Source of the DNA: Carallia brachiata
Taxonomy: Eukaryota; Streptophyta; Magnoliopsida; Malpighiales; Rhizophoraceae
NCBI GenBank assembly: GCA_021464245.1
Contig: JADCRB010000045.1
Span: forward strand, 1,326,468-1,390,467
Length of the DNA: 64,000 nucleotides
Direction: 5' to 3'
In this document: positions 52,501 through 64,000 of the stretch, one piece after another
Layout of the letters: each line of letters opens with the position of its first letter
Numbering within the stretch: position 1 is the stretch's first letter
Notes under the pieces: model-generated
Told to the model about the DNA's origin: nothing
The model's input: the letters and a program-made list of their open reading frames with translations, nothing else
Database searches by the model: none
Program-made: the position numbers and the translations under genes

Positions 52501-53669
52501 TAACTAAGGATCCGTTTGAAATAGATTTTATTTTTTATTTTCTTTTTATTTTTCACAAAAAAACAGAAAATATGTTTGGTATTAATTTTGTTTTCTGTTT
52601 TTTATTAAAAAGTTAAAAGTGTTTTTCAAAGAAAAAAAAATAAATTGGGAAAACAATAAAAACTAAATTTCCGATTTTGTTTAACACTTTTTTTTTATAC
52701 TTTCTCTTACAACATTTTCTTTCTCTATCTATCATTTTTGTCATATCTCTCTTTACTCATCCTCTCTCTATCCCTCTATATCTTTTCTCTCACTACTCTT
52801 TCTCTCTCTACTCGTTCTCTCTCCACTCGCTCTCCCTTTTCTATCTCTATCATTCTCTCTCTACCCTCTCTCTCTCTATTTTCTCTCTCTACTCATTCTC
52901 TCTCTACCCTCTCTCTTCTTTTTCTATCTCTATCATTCTCTCTCTACCCTCTCTCCCCTTTTTCAATCTCTACCATTCTCTCTCTACCCTGTCCTCTTTT
53001 CTCTTTCTACTCATTCTTGCTCTACCCTCTTTCTCCTTTTTCTCTCTCTACCATTCTCTCTTCTTTTTCTTACTCTATTATTCTCTCTACTCGTTTTCTC
53101 TCTCTCTCTCTTTTCTCTCTATCATTCTCTGTCTACCCATATTCTCTCTCCTTTTTGTCTACCCACATTCTCTCTCCTTTTTCTCACTCTACTATTATCT
53201 CTCTACCCTCTCTCTCTCCTTTTTCTCTCTCTAGTCATTCTCTCTCTACCTAGACTCTCTCTTTTTTTCTTATTTTATCATTATCTCTACTCATTCTCTC
53301 TCTACCCTCTCTCTCATTTTTTTCTCTCTACTATTCTGTTTACTCATTCTTTCTCAACCCTTTCCCCTCCTGTCATTCTCTCTACTCATTCTCTTTCTTC
53401 TCTCTTTCTCTCTCCTTTTTCTCTCTCTACTCATTCTCTCTCTACCCACTTTCTCTCTCTCTCTCTTTCCCCCCTTTTTTCTCTCTATATTTATATTCTT
53501 TTTATCATTTCTCTCATTATCCTTTTTCTATCTTTTTTTTTTATTCTTATAAAAAAAACAAAAATTGACAGGAATAAACAAAAAAATTTAGCAAACAGCA
53601 AAAACTAAAAACAGAAAATAAAAAACAGAAACAAAAAACTGACAGCGTCTCCAAACGGACCCCTAGTTA
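52501..53669. mobile_element. Inverted-repeat element with pyrimidine minisatellite interior
   Basis: The left end taactaaggatccgtttg (52501-52518) and the reverse complement of the right end, taactaggggtccgtttg (53652-53669), match at 16 of 18 positions. Next to both ends are related ttttgttttctgttttttatt-type blocks. The 800-bp centre (about 52690-53530) is a degenerate tandem array of ctctctac, tcattctctctctaccctct and cctttttctctctc units on one strand only. A clear target-site duplication was not found, so the class is unresolved. Confidence 0.6.
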
Positions 53670-54589
53670 CTTAAATTTTTTTTTTTTGTTTCGCCTTCCT
53701 TATTAACCACCCCCCCTCTCCCCCCCCCCCCCCCCCCCACCCCCCCAAAAAAAAAAAAATGGCTTACACCAACATTACCGTATGGTCGGTAAATTCAGTC
53801 ATGGTGTGATGTGGTGTGCATTGATTAACATAAATTGGTATAATCCTTTTAATAACTATCCAGTCCCAGACCCACGCTACCAGGTGAGAGCATTGTGCAC
53901 TGAATCATTTCGAGTTGGTCGCTTGTTTTTCCTTTCCTCTTTCTACACACATGCCTCATATCAACAGTATGGGGCAAGGTTGATATGATTCAATAAGGTG
54001 GGTCCTAGCCTCCACAATTATACATGTATGATCAATCTGTTAATTTGTTTTCTACGATGTCGACTTGTTTCGATATTAATAATCATCTGGTATTCTCGTC
54101 TTCAACATGGTTCTGCCAAACGACGGAGGAAACACGAAACAAGATTTACATAAACACGAATTCGCACGCATTTTATGAGCTTGCAATGTCTTTGTCTAAA
54201 CGTACGCCGCCGCAATACAAGAAACAACATCATATAGTATCGATGTCTTCTTGGCATCGTTTTTTTTTGCGTATTTTATTTAGTTAGTCAAATTAATGGC
54301 AGGGAAGCTCCAATTTCAGTTGTAATTAATTGGATATTGAACTTTTAATTATTAATTATATATTAGGCTTATTTATTTTATTTTATTTATTTATTATTAC
54401 AGAGAAGTTATTTACCATACAGGTGTCGTGCTGCAAATATGTACGAAATCTCAATACTTGCATTATTGCAAAATGGCGATGTGATACCCCACCAAGCACC
54501 GATTAAATATGGGAGTGTCGACAACATCAAAAGTCTATCCGAAAATGAAGGGGGAGAAGAAATACGAAATATTTATAGGCCCCATTGGA
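53670..54589. other. Intergenic DNA with long poly(C) tract
   Basis: A C-rich run at about 53707-53746, including around 20 consecutive C, is followed by poly(A). The rest is unremarkable. No gene was recognised. Confidence 0.5.
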
Positions 54590-54649
54590 TCCTGATCAGG
54601 ATTGGACCATGATTGATGTTGATAATTATTGATAAAGACTTACCCTATA

Positions 54650-55135
54650 TTTAAATAAAATTATTGAGAGATAAGAAAGTAAGGGAGAGAAAAGTGGAGG
54701 AGAGGATCATTAGAGGAAGAGAATATTTTTTATCCTCTCTTGTGTTTGGAAAGAAGTGATGAGAGGAAGGAAAATTATATATTTTTTTTGGGAAATGGTG
54801 GAAAGTGGAGGAGAAAAATATAAAATGTGTTAAAATAACAATTTTATCATTCATAATAAATTCTATTAAAATATTTTATTTAGGTAAAATTATAATTTTT
54901 AAATTATATAAGGGTAATTGAGTCATTTAATAAATTTAGTATGAGAACTAACAACTTTCCTACTATTTTTGGAAGGATTGGTTTTGGTGAGGTAGGGAGG
55001 ATTAGGGGAATTAGAAATTTTCCTCTCCCTCACTTTTCAAATATTTCTCAAACACAACAATTTACCTTAATTCTCTCACTTTCCTCTCCCTCCCTCCACT
55101 TTCCCCCCCTCCCAAACACAGTATTAGAGAGCGAA
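54650..55135. mobile_element. Possible MITE: purine-rich arm facing pyrimidine-rich arm
   Basis: The left part (54655-54815) is purine-rich (aagtaagggagagaaaagtgg, tgtgtttggaaagaagtgat). The right part (55010-55130) read in reverse complement has the same flavour (ctgtgtttgggaggg, aaagtggagggagg, gtgtttgagaaatattt). Similarity is imperfect and partly compositional, so this is only a candidate inverted-repeat element. Confidence 0.35.
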
Positions 55136-57690
55136 GTAGCTACAGCCAGATGACACAGACACCAAAAGTTCTTTTTTTTTTTAATAAATAGAATAAAATT
55201 ATATAATATATTAATAAATAATAATACAATTTTTCTTATAATAATTAATAATTTATTTTTTTAATAAATTTAATCATTCAACTATAAAAATCTTTTTTAT
55301 TAATTTACTATTTGAAAACTATGTTTGTGAAACTAAAAACCATTTTTTTCTTATAGATGACTAGATGAGTGGCGAGTGACTCCTTGGAATAGACAACCAA
55401 GTTGACGAAGTTATCAAGTCCTGGAGGCTTAGTCTTGAAACCCACCGCATAATTGTACCAGCAGATTAACAAGCATCCTATTCCTAGTTACAAGTGGCCT
55501 CCACCGCATGATGTGACGTGACACGAGGAACCTAACATCATATATTACGTTAATGATACATACACTGAGACATGATAACGTTGTTGTTTTGCATCACGAA
55601 AACGAAACATAGGAGCCCATAACTGCACAAAATTCACAGCCATTTCTTTTTAGATTTGTATTTTGAAGGATAACTTATACAAATACCCAAAGAATGAATA
55701 ATACGCCATATTCAAGTTCACGGAATAGGGAGAGCTTTGCCTTACCAATCAATTCCAGTTATCCGTGCTGCCAGTGCCCCGCCATCTTTATAATAAGGGT
55801 GAATATCTAACCAAAAAGGCTAACCCCCTCACGACCTTATTGCCCCAAAGTGTGCAATTCATCCACATATTCATGTTCATAATTGAAATTCACAAGCCAG
55901 GTGGGGCCTCCCCTGCTTTTTTTCTCGGTTGAAAATACATATTATTATCTTGACATATAATCAACAGGGGAAACCCAGTGCTAAGTAATTGGAAACTTTG
56001 ATGATCTTGGTTTATTATGGAATGCATGTATGAAAATACAGAAAGTTATCTTGCTGTGTTGTAGTTAATATTAGGCAGGGAGTTTTAGTGACTTTTTTTA
56101 TGAGAGTTGCAAGTGCAATTGAAAAAGATTTTATATTGCAAGTGCAGCTCTGGAATGGATGGAATAGGATAGATGCTAAAGACGGATTTTATAGACATGT
56201 CTCCAAAAGCAATATCAAAATCAACGGAAATCAATCATCATTTCAGTAGAAAAAAAGTGAATTCAAGAGAAAAGGCGAGAAAATTATCTTACATATCCAG
56301 GATGTTTTTTTTCTTTTTTTGATAAAAAAAAAAAGTGAGAGAGGATGGGAATGGGAACAATCCACTTCCATGCAATTTGCATAGGCAGAAGAAACATCCA
56401 TTTTCGATTGATAATAAAAGCGTCAACAACTGTTAAGTTTAGAGCAACTAAAACTAAAGCTGGTTCAACTTTAAAGCTTCATTGCTCATTCATTAGTATT
56501 AGTAATGGCTTTTGGTAACAACGAGGAGAAATAAATGCTATAGAAGCAAGACCAAAACGTCCACCTCCCCAAATACAATTGAGATGAAGGGAAAGAAAGA
56601 TGCATATTAATGAATGAACAGGTAAACAAAGACACAAACACAAAGGTTCGTTTTTTTTTCGGTCCCTCTCTCTCAGTCTTAGGCTCTCAGCTCAGACGGT
56701 GTCTTGGTAGTTGGTCCCTTGCAAAGTGCAATCTGCAAAGCCTTCCGCCTGTCTTCTACGTCCACTTGGCTTCTCTTTTCTTCTCTGCCTCAAACTTTTT
56801 TCCTCTTTCTCCGAGATCATATATTACTCACTTCGATCTCAATCAAAGGTTTCACCTTTTGGGAACGCCTATTTTGCAGGTTCATGTTCATGACTCCCCC
56901 AGTTTCCACATTTTCAAAGCATATGGGTTAGCGTGCTTTTTTCCTGATTCGAGGAGCACAAAAGGAACAGGCTGTTCTGAAAAATCTTCTACTTTTTGGT
57001 TTCACAATTTTGTAATTGAATGCACCTGCGTCATGCAATTCGTTTAGTGGGCAACCATTTTGGTTTTTTTCTAGCCATTCCTTCGGAGTCTCATATGAGT
57101 TATTGATATTGAACTTTTGTGCTTTCATCTGTGAACAGTAACCAATATCCGATCTGGGTTTTGTTGGATTTCAGTGTAATTATTATATATTTTGGGAAAG
57201 ATTCAATCTTTACTTTTATTTTTTGCCGGAAATATTTGAAGTAGCTTAATTGGAGGTTTTGGATGTTTATTGGATCATTAAAGAAAATGTTTGACTGGTA
57301 CTTTATATTTAATTGTTAGCTATTGTGTATTAATCTCTCTCTCTTTGTGTGATCACTGATAGGGACTTTTAAAGAAAGGAATCAAGGATATATACTTGGC
57401 TGGAAAGAGCAAGCATACATACATTCTGTAAACCACGTAACTGTAATAAGAGTAATCACTTGTTTTATTCCCTTGCGAATTGCACTTGCTGGGACGGTGA
57501 CCATCTAATGGCGGCTTTTTTTTTTCTTAATCTGTTTCCTTCTCTGAGATTCAGGTTTGGAAACCTTGTTGGCTTGTGGCCTCTCTGAACTTGTGCTGTA
57601 GGCCGAGTGCTGTGGGGAATATATCCGTAATGGCTAATTAATTGATTGATGGGGCACTTCCGAGTAGGAAAATTGTGTCAACACTTCATC
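55136..57690 (+). promoter_or_regulatory. Intergenic DNA and leader region of the PIF3 gene
   Basis: No gene was recognised from 55136 to about 56600. From about 56640 a pyrimidine-rich ctctctctcag stretch and later GT-AG-like signals suggest a long, possibly spliced 5' UTR typical of PIF genes, but the transcription start and UTR introns cannot be fixed from sequence alone. Confidence 0.35.
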
Positions 57691-60600
57691 ATGCCCTTGT
57701 CTGAGCCGGTGCATTATAATCTTCTGAAGGGATGAATCCTACACGCTTAACTGATATGTCTTTTGTGTAAGTCTGCATTTACCTCTTGCAGCTCATATAT
57801 TTTGAAGCTAGAAGTTCAAAATTATTACTGCATCGTTTTATTTTGATTTTGATTTTGCTTCCGTTTTAAGTTTCTCTTATGCGATTTGTTTCGTGGCAGA
57901 CCCGAGAGTGACTTTGTTGAGCTGGTATGGGAAAATGGTCAGATTCAGACCAGTAGAGCTAGAAAGATCGAAACCTCTAACAACTTGCTGTCTCAGAACC
58001 TAAGAATTAGAGATACAGAGAATGGCTTCAATGCTAAAATGGGGAAGTTTAGCTTGGTGGAGCCTGTGCTTAATGAAATTCCAATGTCATTGCCTTCAGT
58101 AGAAATGGGTTTGAATCAAGATGATGACATGGTGTCTTGGTTAAATTGTCAAATCAATGAATCTATGCAGGATGATTACTGTTCTGAGTTTTTGAATGGG
58201 CTATCTGGGGCGATTGAACACTCCTGTCAGAATAATTTTACATCCTTTGATAGGAGAGGTGGTGGCAATAGGCCGGTTAGGGATTCTCATACTGTTTTTG
58301 CACATAATGTTTCGAGTTTGGAGAAAAGAAATTCCCCAAAAGTTTCTTCGACTGACAGAACTGGTTTTAGTCAATCATATTCATCACCGCCACAACAAAA
58401 CCAAACATCATTTCCATACTCAAGATCCAGAGTATTGGCTAATCATGGTGATGGGGTTGGTAATGTCAACGATCATGCTACTTCCAGGGACTCCATCATC
58501 ATAGTTCCTACTTCGTTACGTGGTTTTCCTAGCATAAAGACACCGAGGGAAGTTTCAGCACTATCTACTAGTAGCTCCAGCTTGATAAATTTCCCACATT
58601 TTTCGAAACCTGCTGCTCTTGTTAAAGCTAACCTTCAGAACACTGGAATGAGAACTGGTTTCGGCAGATCAAGCATAGAAAAAATGGAAACTAAAGACAA
58701 GGGCCCAATTGCAAGTAGTAGCAATCCTGCCGAAGCCATGCCACTTGATTCATTCAGTGGCTTACGGAAAGAAATGAGCTCTGATTGTCATCCTATTGTC
58801 ATGTCACCTAAGGTCAGTGGCAAACCATCGGAGGTGAAGTCTGCCAAAGATCTTGTTCTTGTTGAGCTGCCTGATGCTGTGAGCCAAGAAGATGACTCTG
58901 AAAATGACAAAAGCTATTGTCAAAATTTTGATGAAGGTGAAACCAAAGGACAGGTGGATGTTGAAAAGCCTACAGAACCTGTGGTTGCTTCATCTCAGTT
59001 TGCTCTGCCAACAGTGTAGAGAGAACTTTAGGTGATCCAACTCAGAATTTGAAGAGAAACCATCGAGACACTGAGGAGTCTGAAGGTCCAAGTGAAGTAG
59101 GTTTAATTTAGGGTTCACATCGTTTGGACTTTTTCCTAAGTCTTTCTATACCTAACTTCATCTTGCATACTTAAAAGAAATTGATTTACGTGCAGGATGT
59201 GGAGGAAGAGTCAGTAGCTGTAAAAAAGGCAAATCCTACTCAAGGAGGTACAGGTTCCAAGAGAAGCCGAGCAGCAGAAGTGCATAATTTATCTGAAAGG
59301 GTGAGTATGACTATTCACCCATATCTTTTCCATCACTTGCGCCCTGCACTGGTATCATACATCAGTAAATATTGTGATTTTCATATCGTAATTGGATGAG
59401 TGGTTCTGAACTGTAGCATGTTTACTATTTCTCGTGTGACCATAATTAACAGAGGCGAAGGGATAGGATCAATGAGAAGATGCGTGCCTTGCAAGAACTC
59501 ATACCAAACTGCAACAAGGTTGGAATATTATAAGTTATATTTCTTGATAAAGTTCTTCATTTGCGTGAAAATCTATAATCTGTTGGATTTCAATTTAAAC
59601 ATTCATCAATGCTTCCCCTAAGGGAAAGGAATCACTTTATTTGAACTCATCTATATCTATGAAATTCTAGAGCTCGAGTGCATGTATTCTAGTTTTTGAA
59701 CTTGACATGGCAATGTGATATTTAGTGACTTCTGTAAGTGGAGCTTTTTCCTGAATGTATGGAAGTTGAACAGACTCAAATAATTGATCTTCACATTAAC
59801 TTTGCGCATATTTTCGTCATAAGGTGGACAAAGCTTCAATGCTTGATGAGGCCATTGAGTATTTAAAGACACTTCAGCTTCAGGTGCAGGTAGATTCTGT
59901 CTCTCTCTCTCAGGGTATCCTTTTATGTTTTCCGAATTTTATTGTCCCTTATGGTAGAACAGTGAAAAAGGAGCCCATTGAAGCCTTAGCTGAGATGATC
60001 TGATTTCAGGGATTGAACAATCCAATAATGTCATTGGGTCATTGTCCAAATTGTTTTGCAGATTATGTCTATGGGAGCTGGTTTTTATGTGCCACCAATG
60101 ATGTTGACCCCAGGAGTTCCTCACATGCATGCAGCTCATATGGCACAATTCCCACCACCCCTGGGTTTTGGTATGGGAATGGGAATGGGGATAGGATTTG
60201 GGATGGGTATACCTGACATGAATGGTGGGTCTTCTGGTTGCTCTATGATTCAAATGCCTCCTATGCATGGACAACAACTTCCTTGCTCACCAGTGCCAGC
60301 ACCAAGTAGTTTGCATGGGATGGGAGGATCTAATCTTCAGATGTTTGGGATGTCTGGTCAAGGATTACAAATGCCAGTCCAACGTGCTCCCTTGATGACA
60401 ATGTCCGGAGGACCTCCTCTAAAATCAACCACAAGCCTGAATGTCAGTGGTATTGTAGGTCCTATCAACAGTCTGGATACGGCTCTTCCCCCGGGTCCAA
60501 AGGATTTAATTCAGAACATGAAGTTTCCAATGGCGCAGATCAATGCTGCTAGTAGCCCAATGAATCAGACGTCTAGTCAGGTCTGAATTCTTTATTAAGT

Positions 60601-61386
60601 TGTTTTTTCTATGAAAAAATTACAAAAATCTTGGTAGGGCTAAATTGGATTTTAAATTCACAAGCAGGATTCTACATAACAGCACACTCTGGTTTAAAGA
60701 TATCAATGGTACAACATAGGAATATTAGAAGTTTAAATTTGGTGGCTGGTGGAAAGGGTGCGCTTAGAAGTTGTCAATATACATTTTTTGGATGAGTAGG
60801 TTTTGATGTAGGCAGTCTATTATGTTAGTGCCTGACGGTATAGACCTTAATGTTGACATCCTTTGTCTACAAAGTCTTATTCTGTTATTTTCTTAAGTTT
60901 CTGTTTATGAAATGGTTATTTTGTGATTCTGTGAGTGGGATCCTGCAGCATCAAATTTTGGTGCAATTGGGATGATCCTAATTTAAGTTCCTAAAAGCAG
61001 TCGTAGAAAAGAAATCTGTTGTACCTTTCGTATCCAAAGGAATTTGGGTTTCATTAAACATCCTCGTGAATTTAGAATTATGTCTGACATCAAGGGTTGG
61101 TACAATCTCCCTGTGATTGGGTAGGGTACCTGAATCCAATTGTGTTGTGCAATCAACGTGCCTGGATCTAAGCTAAGCAACATTGTAATGTCATTGCCAG
61201 GTGACAAACGAATGTTTTGAACAGTCCCGCTTGGTGCAAAATAATGGTCTGGCCTCAGAAGCTGCTGCCGATGGACAATTGAAGTTGGTCAATGGGAACG
61301 ACAATAGACTCAGTAGCGAAGCTGGTCAGTATGCATTTGAAGATGCATTATCCATACATATGTCGCTAAATTCAACTCAACATTGA
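57691..61386 (+). CDS. PIF3: PIF3-type bHLH transcription factor, 7 coding exons, one or two apparent frameshifts
   Basis: Phytochrome-interacting factor: nuclear bHLH protein that binds G-box promoters and is degraded after binding light-activated phytochrome. Exons: first exon ending 57766, then 57900-59096, 59196-59300, 59453-59518, 59824-59889, 60062-60580, 61201-61386; about 724 residues. The phyB-binding APB motif is ELVWENGQ just after the first intron. [14 protein letters not shown] acidic text follows, then the b[43 protein letters not shown], with the His-Glu-Arg pattern for G-box contact. The C-terminal part is Met/Gly-rich ([15 protein letters not shown]). The ATG at 57691 (MPLSE, the usual PIF3 opening) is out of frame with [15 protein letters not shown] unless one G is added at 57729-57731; the ATG at 57732 gives an in-frame but shorter start. 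In exon 2 the frame breaks at 58993-58996, where one more T would read [13 protein letters not shown]; uncorrected, the protein stops before the bHLH. Confidence 0.92.
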
Positions 61387-62695
61387 TGTGTGCATTATCC
61401 ACAAATACCTATTTTCGTTTGAAGGGGTACAAATTCTGTCATTTTTTTTTTCATGTGCAGCGTATTGTGACTGACAGATTTCTTGTCCTTTCTATCAAGA
61501 GGTGAATCCAAATTTGCCTCTTATGGAGATAAGAGATTTTCTTTCTTTGGGACAACTGTGGTTCATATGTTTGGCAGAAAAAAGTTGCATAATCAGAGTA
61601 CAATTCAAAAATCTTGATATCCGCCTGATTCAAGCTTCAGACTACTACAGTTACAATTGGCACGGTATTTCTTATGTCGTAAGTTGAAACTATTTTTGGT
61701 GCATCTGTACATGGCTTGCACAATCTTAGTACGTTATCTATTTCCTAGGAGTTGACATACTAGAAATGCGAATTCAAGACTGCTGATTACAATTCTTTTG
61801 AGTCAATTAAAGAGAAGGCATTTTTCTTTGATCATGTCCAAACACTGTCAGAGTGTGAAATCAAGTACAATTTCTTGGTTTCATAACAAAACCTTACAAC
61901 GTGAATAGGTGATTGAAGAACAGAGCAAATTGTGTGAAAGTTGTTCCTTTTGTACTTTAAGGTACCTAGTTTGTTCCACGTTATATGTGTGTGTGTGTGT
62001 GTGTGTTCTTGTAAGTTCTTGAGGGCCCGAACGGTAAACATGAAGCCAACAATGCCTTTGATCATTGCGGCTGTAGCTACATGTGTGTTGCACTACTAGA
62101 ATTGGTCATGGTTTAATTATCTGCTTCACGATTAAGCAAAGGGAGGCATTATCTGATCTTAAAAAAGGGGAGATGATGCCTCTGTCAGAATCCTGTTGTC
62201 ACAATGGTCCCGAGGGTCAGACAGGCTCCCTGTAGACATCGCATACTTGGACTGAGATACAAAACTGATTGCTTAGTCAGCTCCATGTGCATTGGGTCCA
62301 TTATGCAGATTTTAATTTGAATGAGATTGCACTAAAACATTAAACGATGCACTTTACCATATTTTGTAATAGTTTTCTTTTCTTTTTCTTTTTCTTCTTC
62401 TTTTTCTTTTTCCTGTGTAATCGAGACCGAAAGGAACTGCTATCATAGACCACGAATAGTGGTTGTAAATTGTGAAGCCTATCTATTCTCCAGGGAAGTT
62501 AACAAGCCTTTGACAGACATATTCTCACCACCAAGGGACCAAGTTATTCAAAGCAAGTACGCAAATAGTATTATGACCGCATAATGAATACATAACTGTA
62601 GTAAGCAGTAACAATGACAGCCATCGCAGGACGGGTATCTACAAAAAGTTTACAGATAAAAGTTCTTTTCTAAAGATCATCACCAACAGCCAACC
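61387..62695. other. Convergent 3' flanks of PIF3 and the acidic protein gene
   Basis: No further gene was recognised. It contains a (GT)n microsatellite at about 61986-62005 and a (CTTTTT)n-like tract at 62366-62411. Confidence 0.5.
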
Positions 62696-62748
62696 ACAAA
62701 GTGCAAACAATTTTTGACCAAAAAAAAAAAAAACAAAGTGCAAACAAT
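62696..62748 (+). mobile_element. Micro-retroposon scar: 21 bp flanked by 16-bp duplication
   Basis: The direct repeat acaaagtgcaaacaat is perfect at 62696-62711 and 62733-62748. The 21 bp between are ttttgacc followed by 13 A: a few terminal bases of a retroposon and its poly(A) tail. It lies in the 3' flank of the minus-strand gene at 62876-64000. Compare the similar scar at 18388-18441. Confidence 0.75.
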
Positions 62749-62875
62749 ACATACAACTACAATGAATAGAGCAACAATCCCAGAAAATGCCTTATTGTAA
62801 CTATACAATACATGCATTTCACACACCAATATTCCACACCTGTATAATCGTGCAAACTTATTGGCAGCTTTCCAG

Positions 62876-64000
62876 CTATTTAACGTTAATGTCATCCTTG
62901 ACATCAGAGGAGACGGTCTTTGGGCTTGGAGATTTCCCAATAATAGCTTTCTTTGCCTTCACAAGTGAGTGCTTTACCTTTGCGAGAATGTTCCCTGACT
63001 GCTTTTGAGTAGGCTTGGCTGGAACTTCTGGTGGCAATTCCCGGGGTGCTTTTGTGTCATTGCCATCTTTGGTGGAAGGCTCTGAAATCTGCACATCCGA
63101 TTTTGCCGTCTCCTCAACGGTTTCTTTCACCAAGTTATCTTCATTGGTCTTTGTGGTTTCATCCAGCTCCACATTTTCCTCTTTGCCAGTTCCAACCAAA
63201 GCCGATCTCTCCCCTATTTATGATCTCGTCTTTCTTGTTTTCTACAACTGGTTCTATAACTTCACCAATCTTCTCGCCCTCAAGTTGTTTTGCAATAACC
63301 TCAGCACTTGAAACAGCATTCTTAACTTCTTCCACTTGGATGGGCTGAGCTAATTCCTCATTTGGCAACTCTCTCTGTACATTGTCGCCTTCAGTGGCTA
63401 TGTTCTTTTCCTCTCTCTCTTCTCTGATGTTTTCCCCTTCCCCAACTGCCACCTTTGATGGCAACACAACTGGCTCAGTCCCATCTGTTTCCTTCTTTTC
63501 ATGCTCTTCTGCAACAACTACTGGCGAATATCCTGCTTGGTCCTCCGGAACATCAGCTTGAGCATTCTCATCGGTTGAGATTACTGGTTCTGCAATTGCA
63601 CTAGACTCCTTTTGTACACCAGTTTTTCCTTCCTTGCCGAGCGTTGTATCCTCAACTCTACCAGCTAATATTCCTTCATCTTTTGATGTTTCTCTCTCAA
63701 TACTACCCGACTTGACTTGTTCACTAGGTTCAGCTTGCCTGTCTAGTTTCACCTGAACTTCAGGAACTGGTTCTGTTTTTTCATCTTGATTGGTGACTTT
63801 TGATTGTTCATCTAGTTTCATCTTAATTTCAGGAACTGTGAGTTCAGGTTCACGAGCTTCTTTGGTTTCTGTTTTTGAACCCTCAACGCTTTTTTCTACA
63901 ATGGCTTCAGGTTCTTTCACAGGAAGGAATTCTGATGGTTCCTGTGGCTTCTCAACTGGTTCTAATTTTTCAGCCTGATTATAGACTTCAGGTTGCTCTA
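62876..64000 (-). CDS. Acidic Glu/Lys/Pro/Val-rich protein, 3' part only, one apparent frameshift
   Basis: The reading frame is open from the window's right edge, so the 5' end lies beyond 64000; the GTG at 63920 is only an internal Val codon. The visible part is about 373 residues of low complexity, rich in Glu, Lys, Pro, Val, Thr and Asp, with loose repeats of the type EPELTVPEIKMKLDEQSKVT / EPVPEVQVKLDRQAEPSEQV. It looks intrinsically disordered. The end is more ordered and basic: SGNILAKVKHSLVKAKKAII followed by GKSPSPK and a short acidic tail (DVKDDINVK). The frame changes near 63204-63210 within gagagatc: KKDEIINRGE continues as SALVGTGKEENVELDE in another frame, which one inserted base or a lost GA unit would explain. 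I cannot name the family; similar Lys/Glu-rich plant proteins are often annotated as titin- or neurofilament-like from composition alone. Confidence 0.65.

Noticed and set aside
52677..53253. Two overlapping long plus-strand frames rich in Ser, Leu and Phe (185 and 171 codons)
   Set aside because: Both are readings of the ctctctac-type tandem array in different frames. Composition is dictated by the repeat and there is no domain or promoter.
63920..63922. A start codon for the acidic protein at 63920
   Set aside because: The codon is GTG and the frame stays open with the same composition to the window edge, so the true start is beyond 64000.

Overview
The window is nuclear DNA from a dicot plant, probably a woody rosid. 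The signs are AT-rich intergenic DNA full of microsatellites, GT-AG introns, and plant-specific families: a phytepsin with a saposin-like insert, a PIF3-type bHLH factor, an AGL80-type MADS protein, a P-class PPR protein and RCI2/PMP3. There are no operons, rRNAs, tRNAs or CRISPR arrays, and I found no intact transposase or reverse transcriptase frame.

Layout. 0-2.6 kb: AT-rich DNA with a 58-bp tandem repeat, a truncated LINE with target-site duplication and a SINE-like unit. 2.7-4.8 kb (+): PPR gene. 6.2-7.2 kb (-): Cys-rich zinc-finger-like protein. 7.8-8.0 kb: second truncated LINE. 10.6-11.9 kb (-): L-cysteine desulfhydrase-like PLP enzyme. 13.1-13.6 kb: MITE with long inverted repeats. 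15.3-15.6 kb (-): possible small membrane protein. 16.4 kb: 85-bp tandem duplication. 18.6-22.3 kb (+): 13-exon aspartic protease. 22.3-35.8 kb: almost gene-free except a 116-aa plant protein at 28.2 kb (+). 35.8-36.6 kb (-): AGL80-like gene. 40.4-45.6 kb (+): RNA polymerase III subunit RPC5-like gene lacking its usual 3' end. 48.1-48.6 kb (-): RCI2/PMP3 gene with ABRE-like sites. 49.7-50.6 kb: non-autonomous hAT element with a perfect 8-bp duplication. 52.5-53.7 kb: inverted-repeat element filled with pyrimidine repeats. 57.7-61.4 kb (+): PIF3. 62.9 kb to the right edge (-): 3' part of an acidic Glu/Lys/Pro/Val-rich protein.

The genes are unrelated single loci: organelle RNA metabolism, sulfur metabolism, vacuolar proteolysis, female-gametophyte transcription, Pol III transcription, stress membrane protein and light signalling. 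They do not form a pathway or cluster.

The strongest window-wide signal is that seven recognisable genes carry apparent single-base-class frameshifts, mostly in short homopolymers, while the surrounding protein stays conserved in the shifted frame. Residual long-read indel errors explain this better than seven independent pseudogenes, so the reading frames should be confirmed before any gene is called broken. The RPC5-like locus has the most anomalies and may be genuinely decayed.

I did not find a convincing new multigene system. The most unusual items are two roughly 21-bp retroposon scars with 16-17-bp target-site duplications, complementary GAA/CTT repeats flanking RCI2 exon 1, and an 85-bp promoter-like tandem duplication with TGGGCT palindromes.
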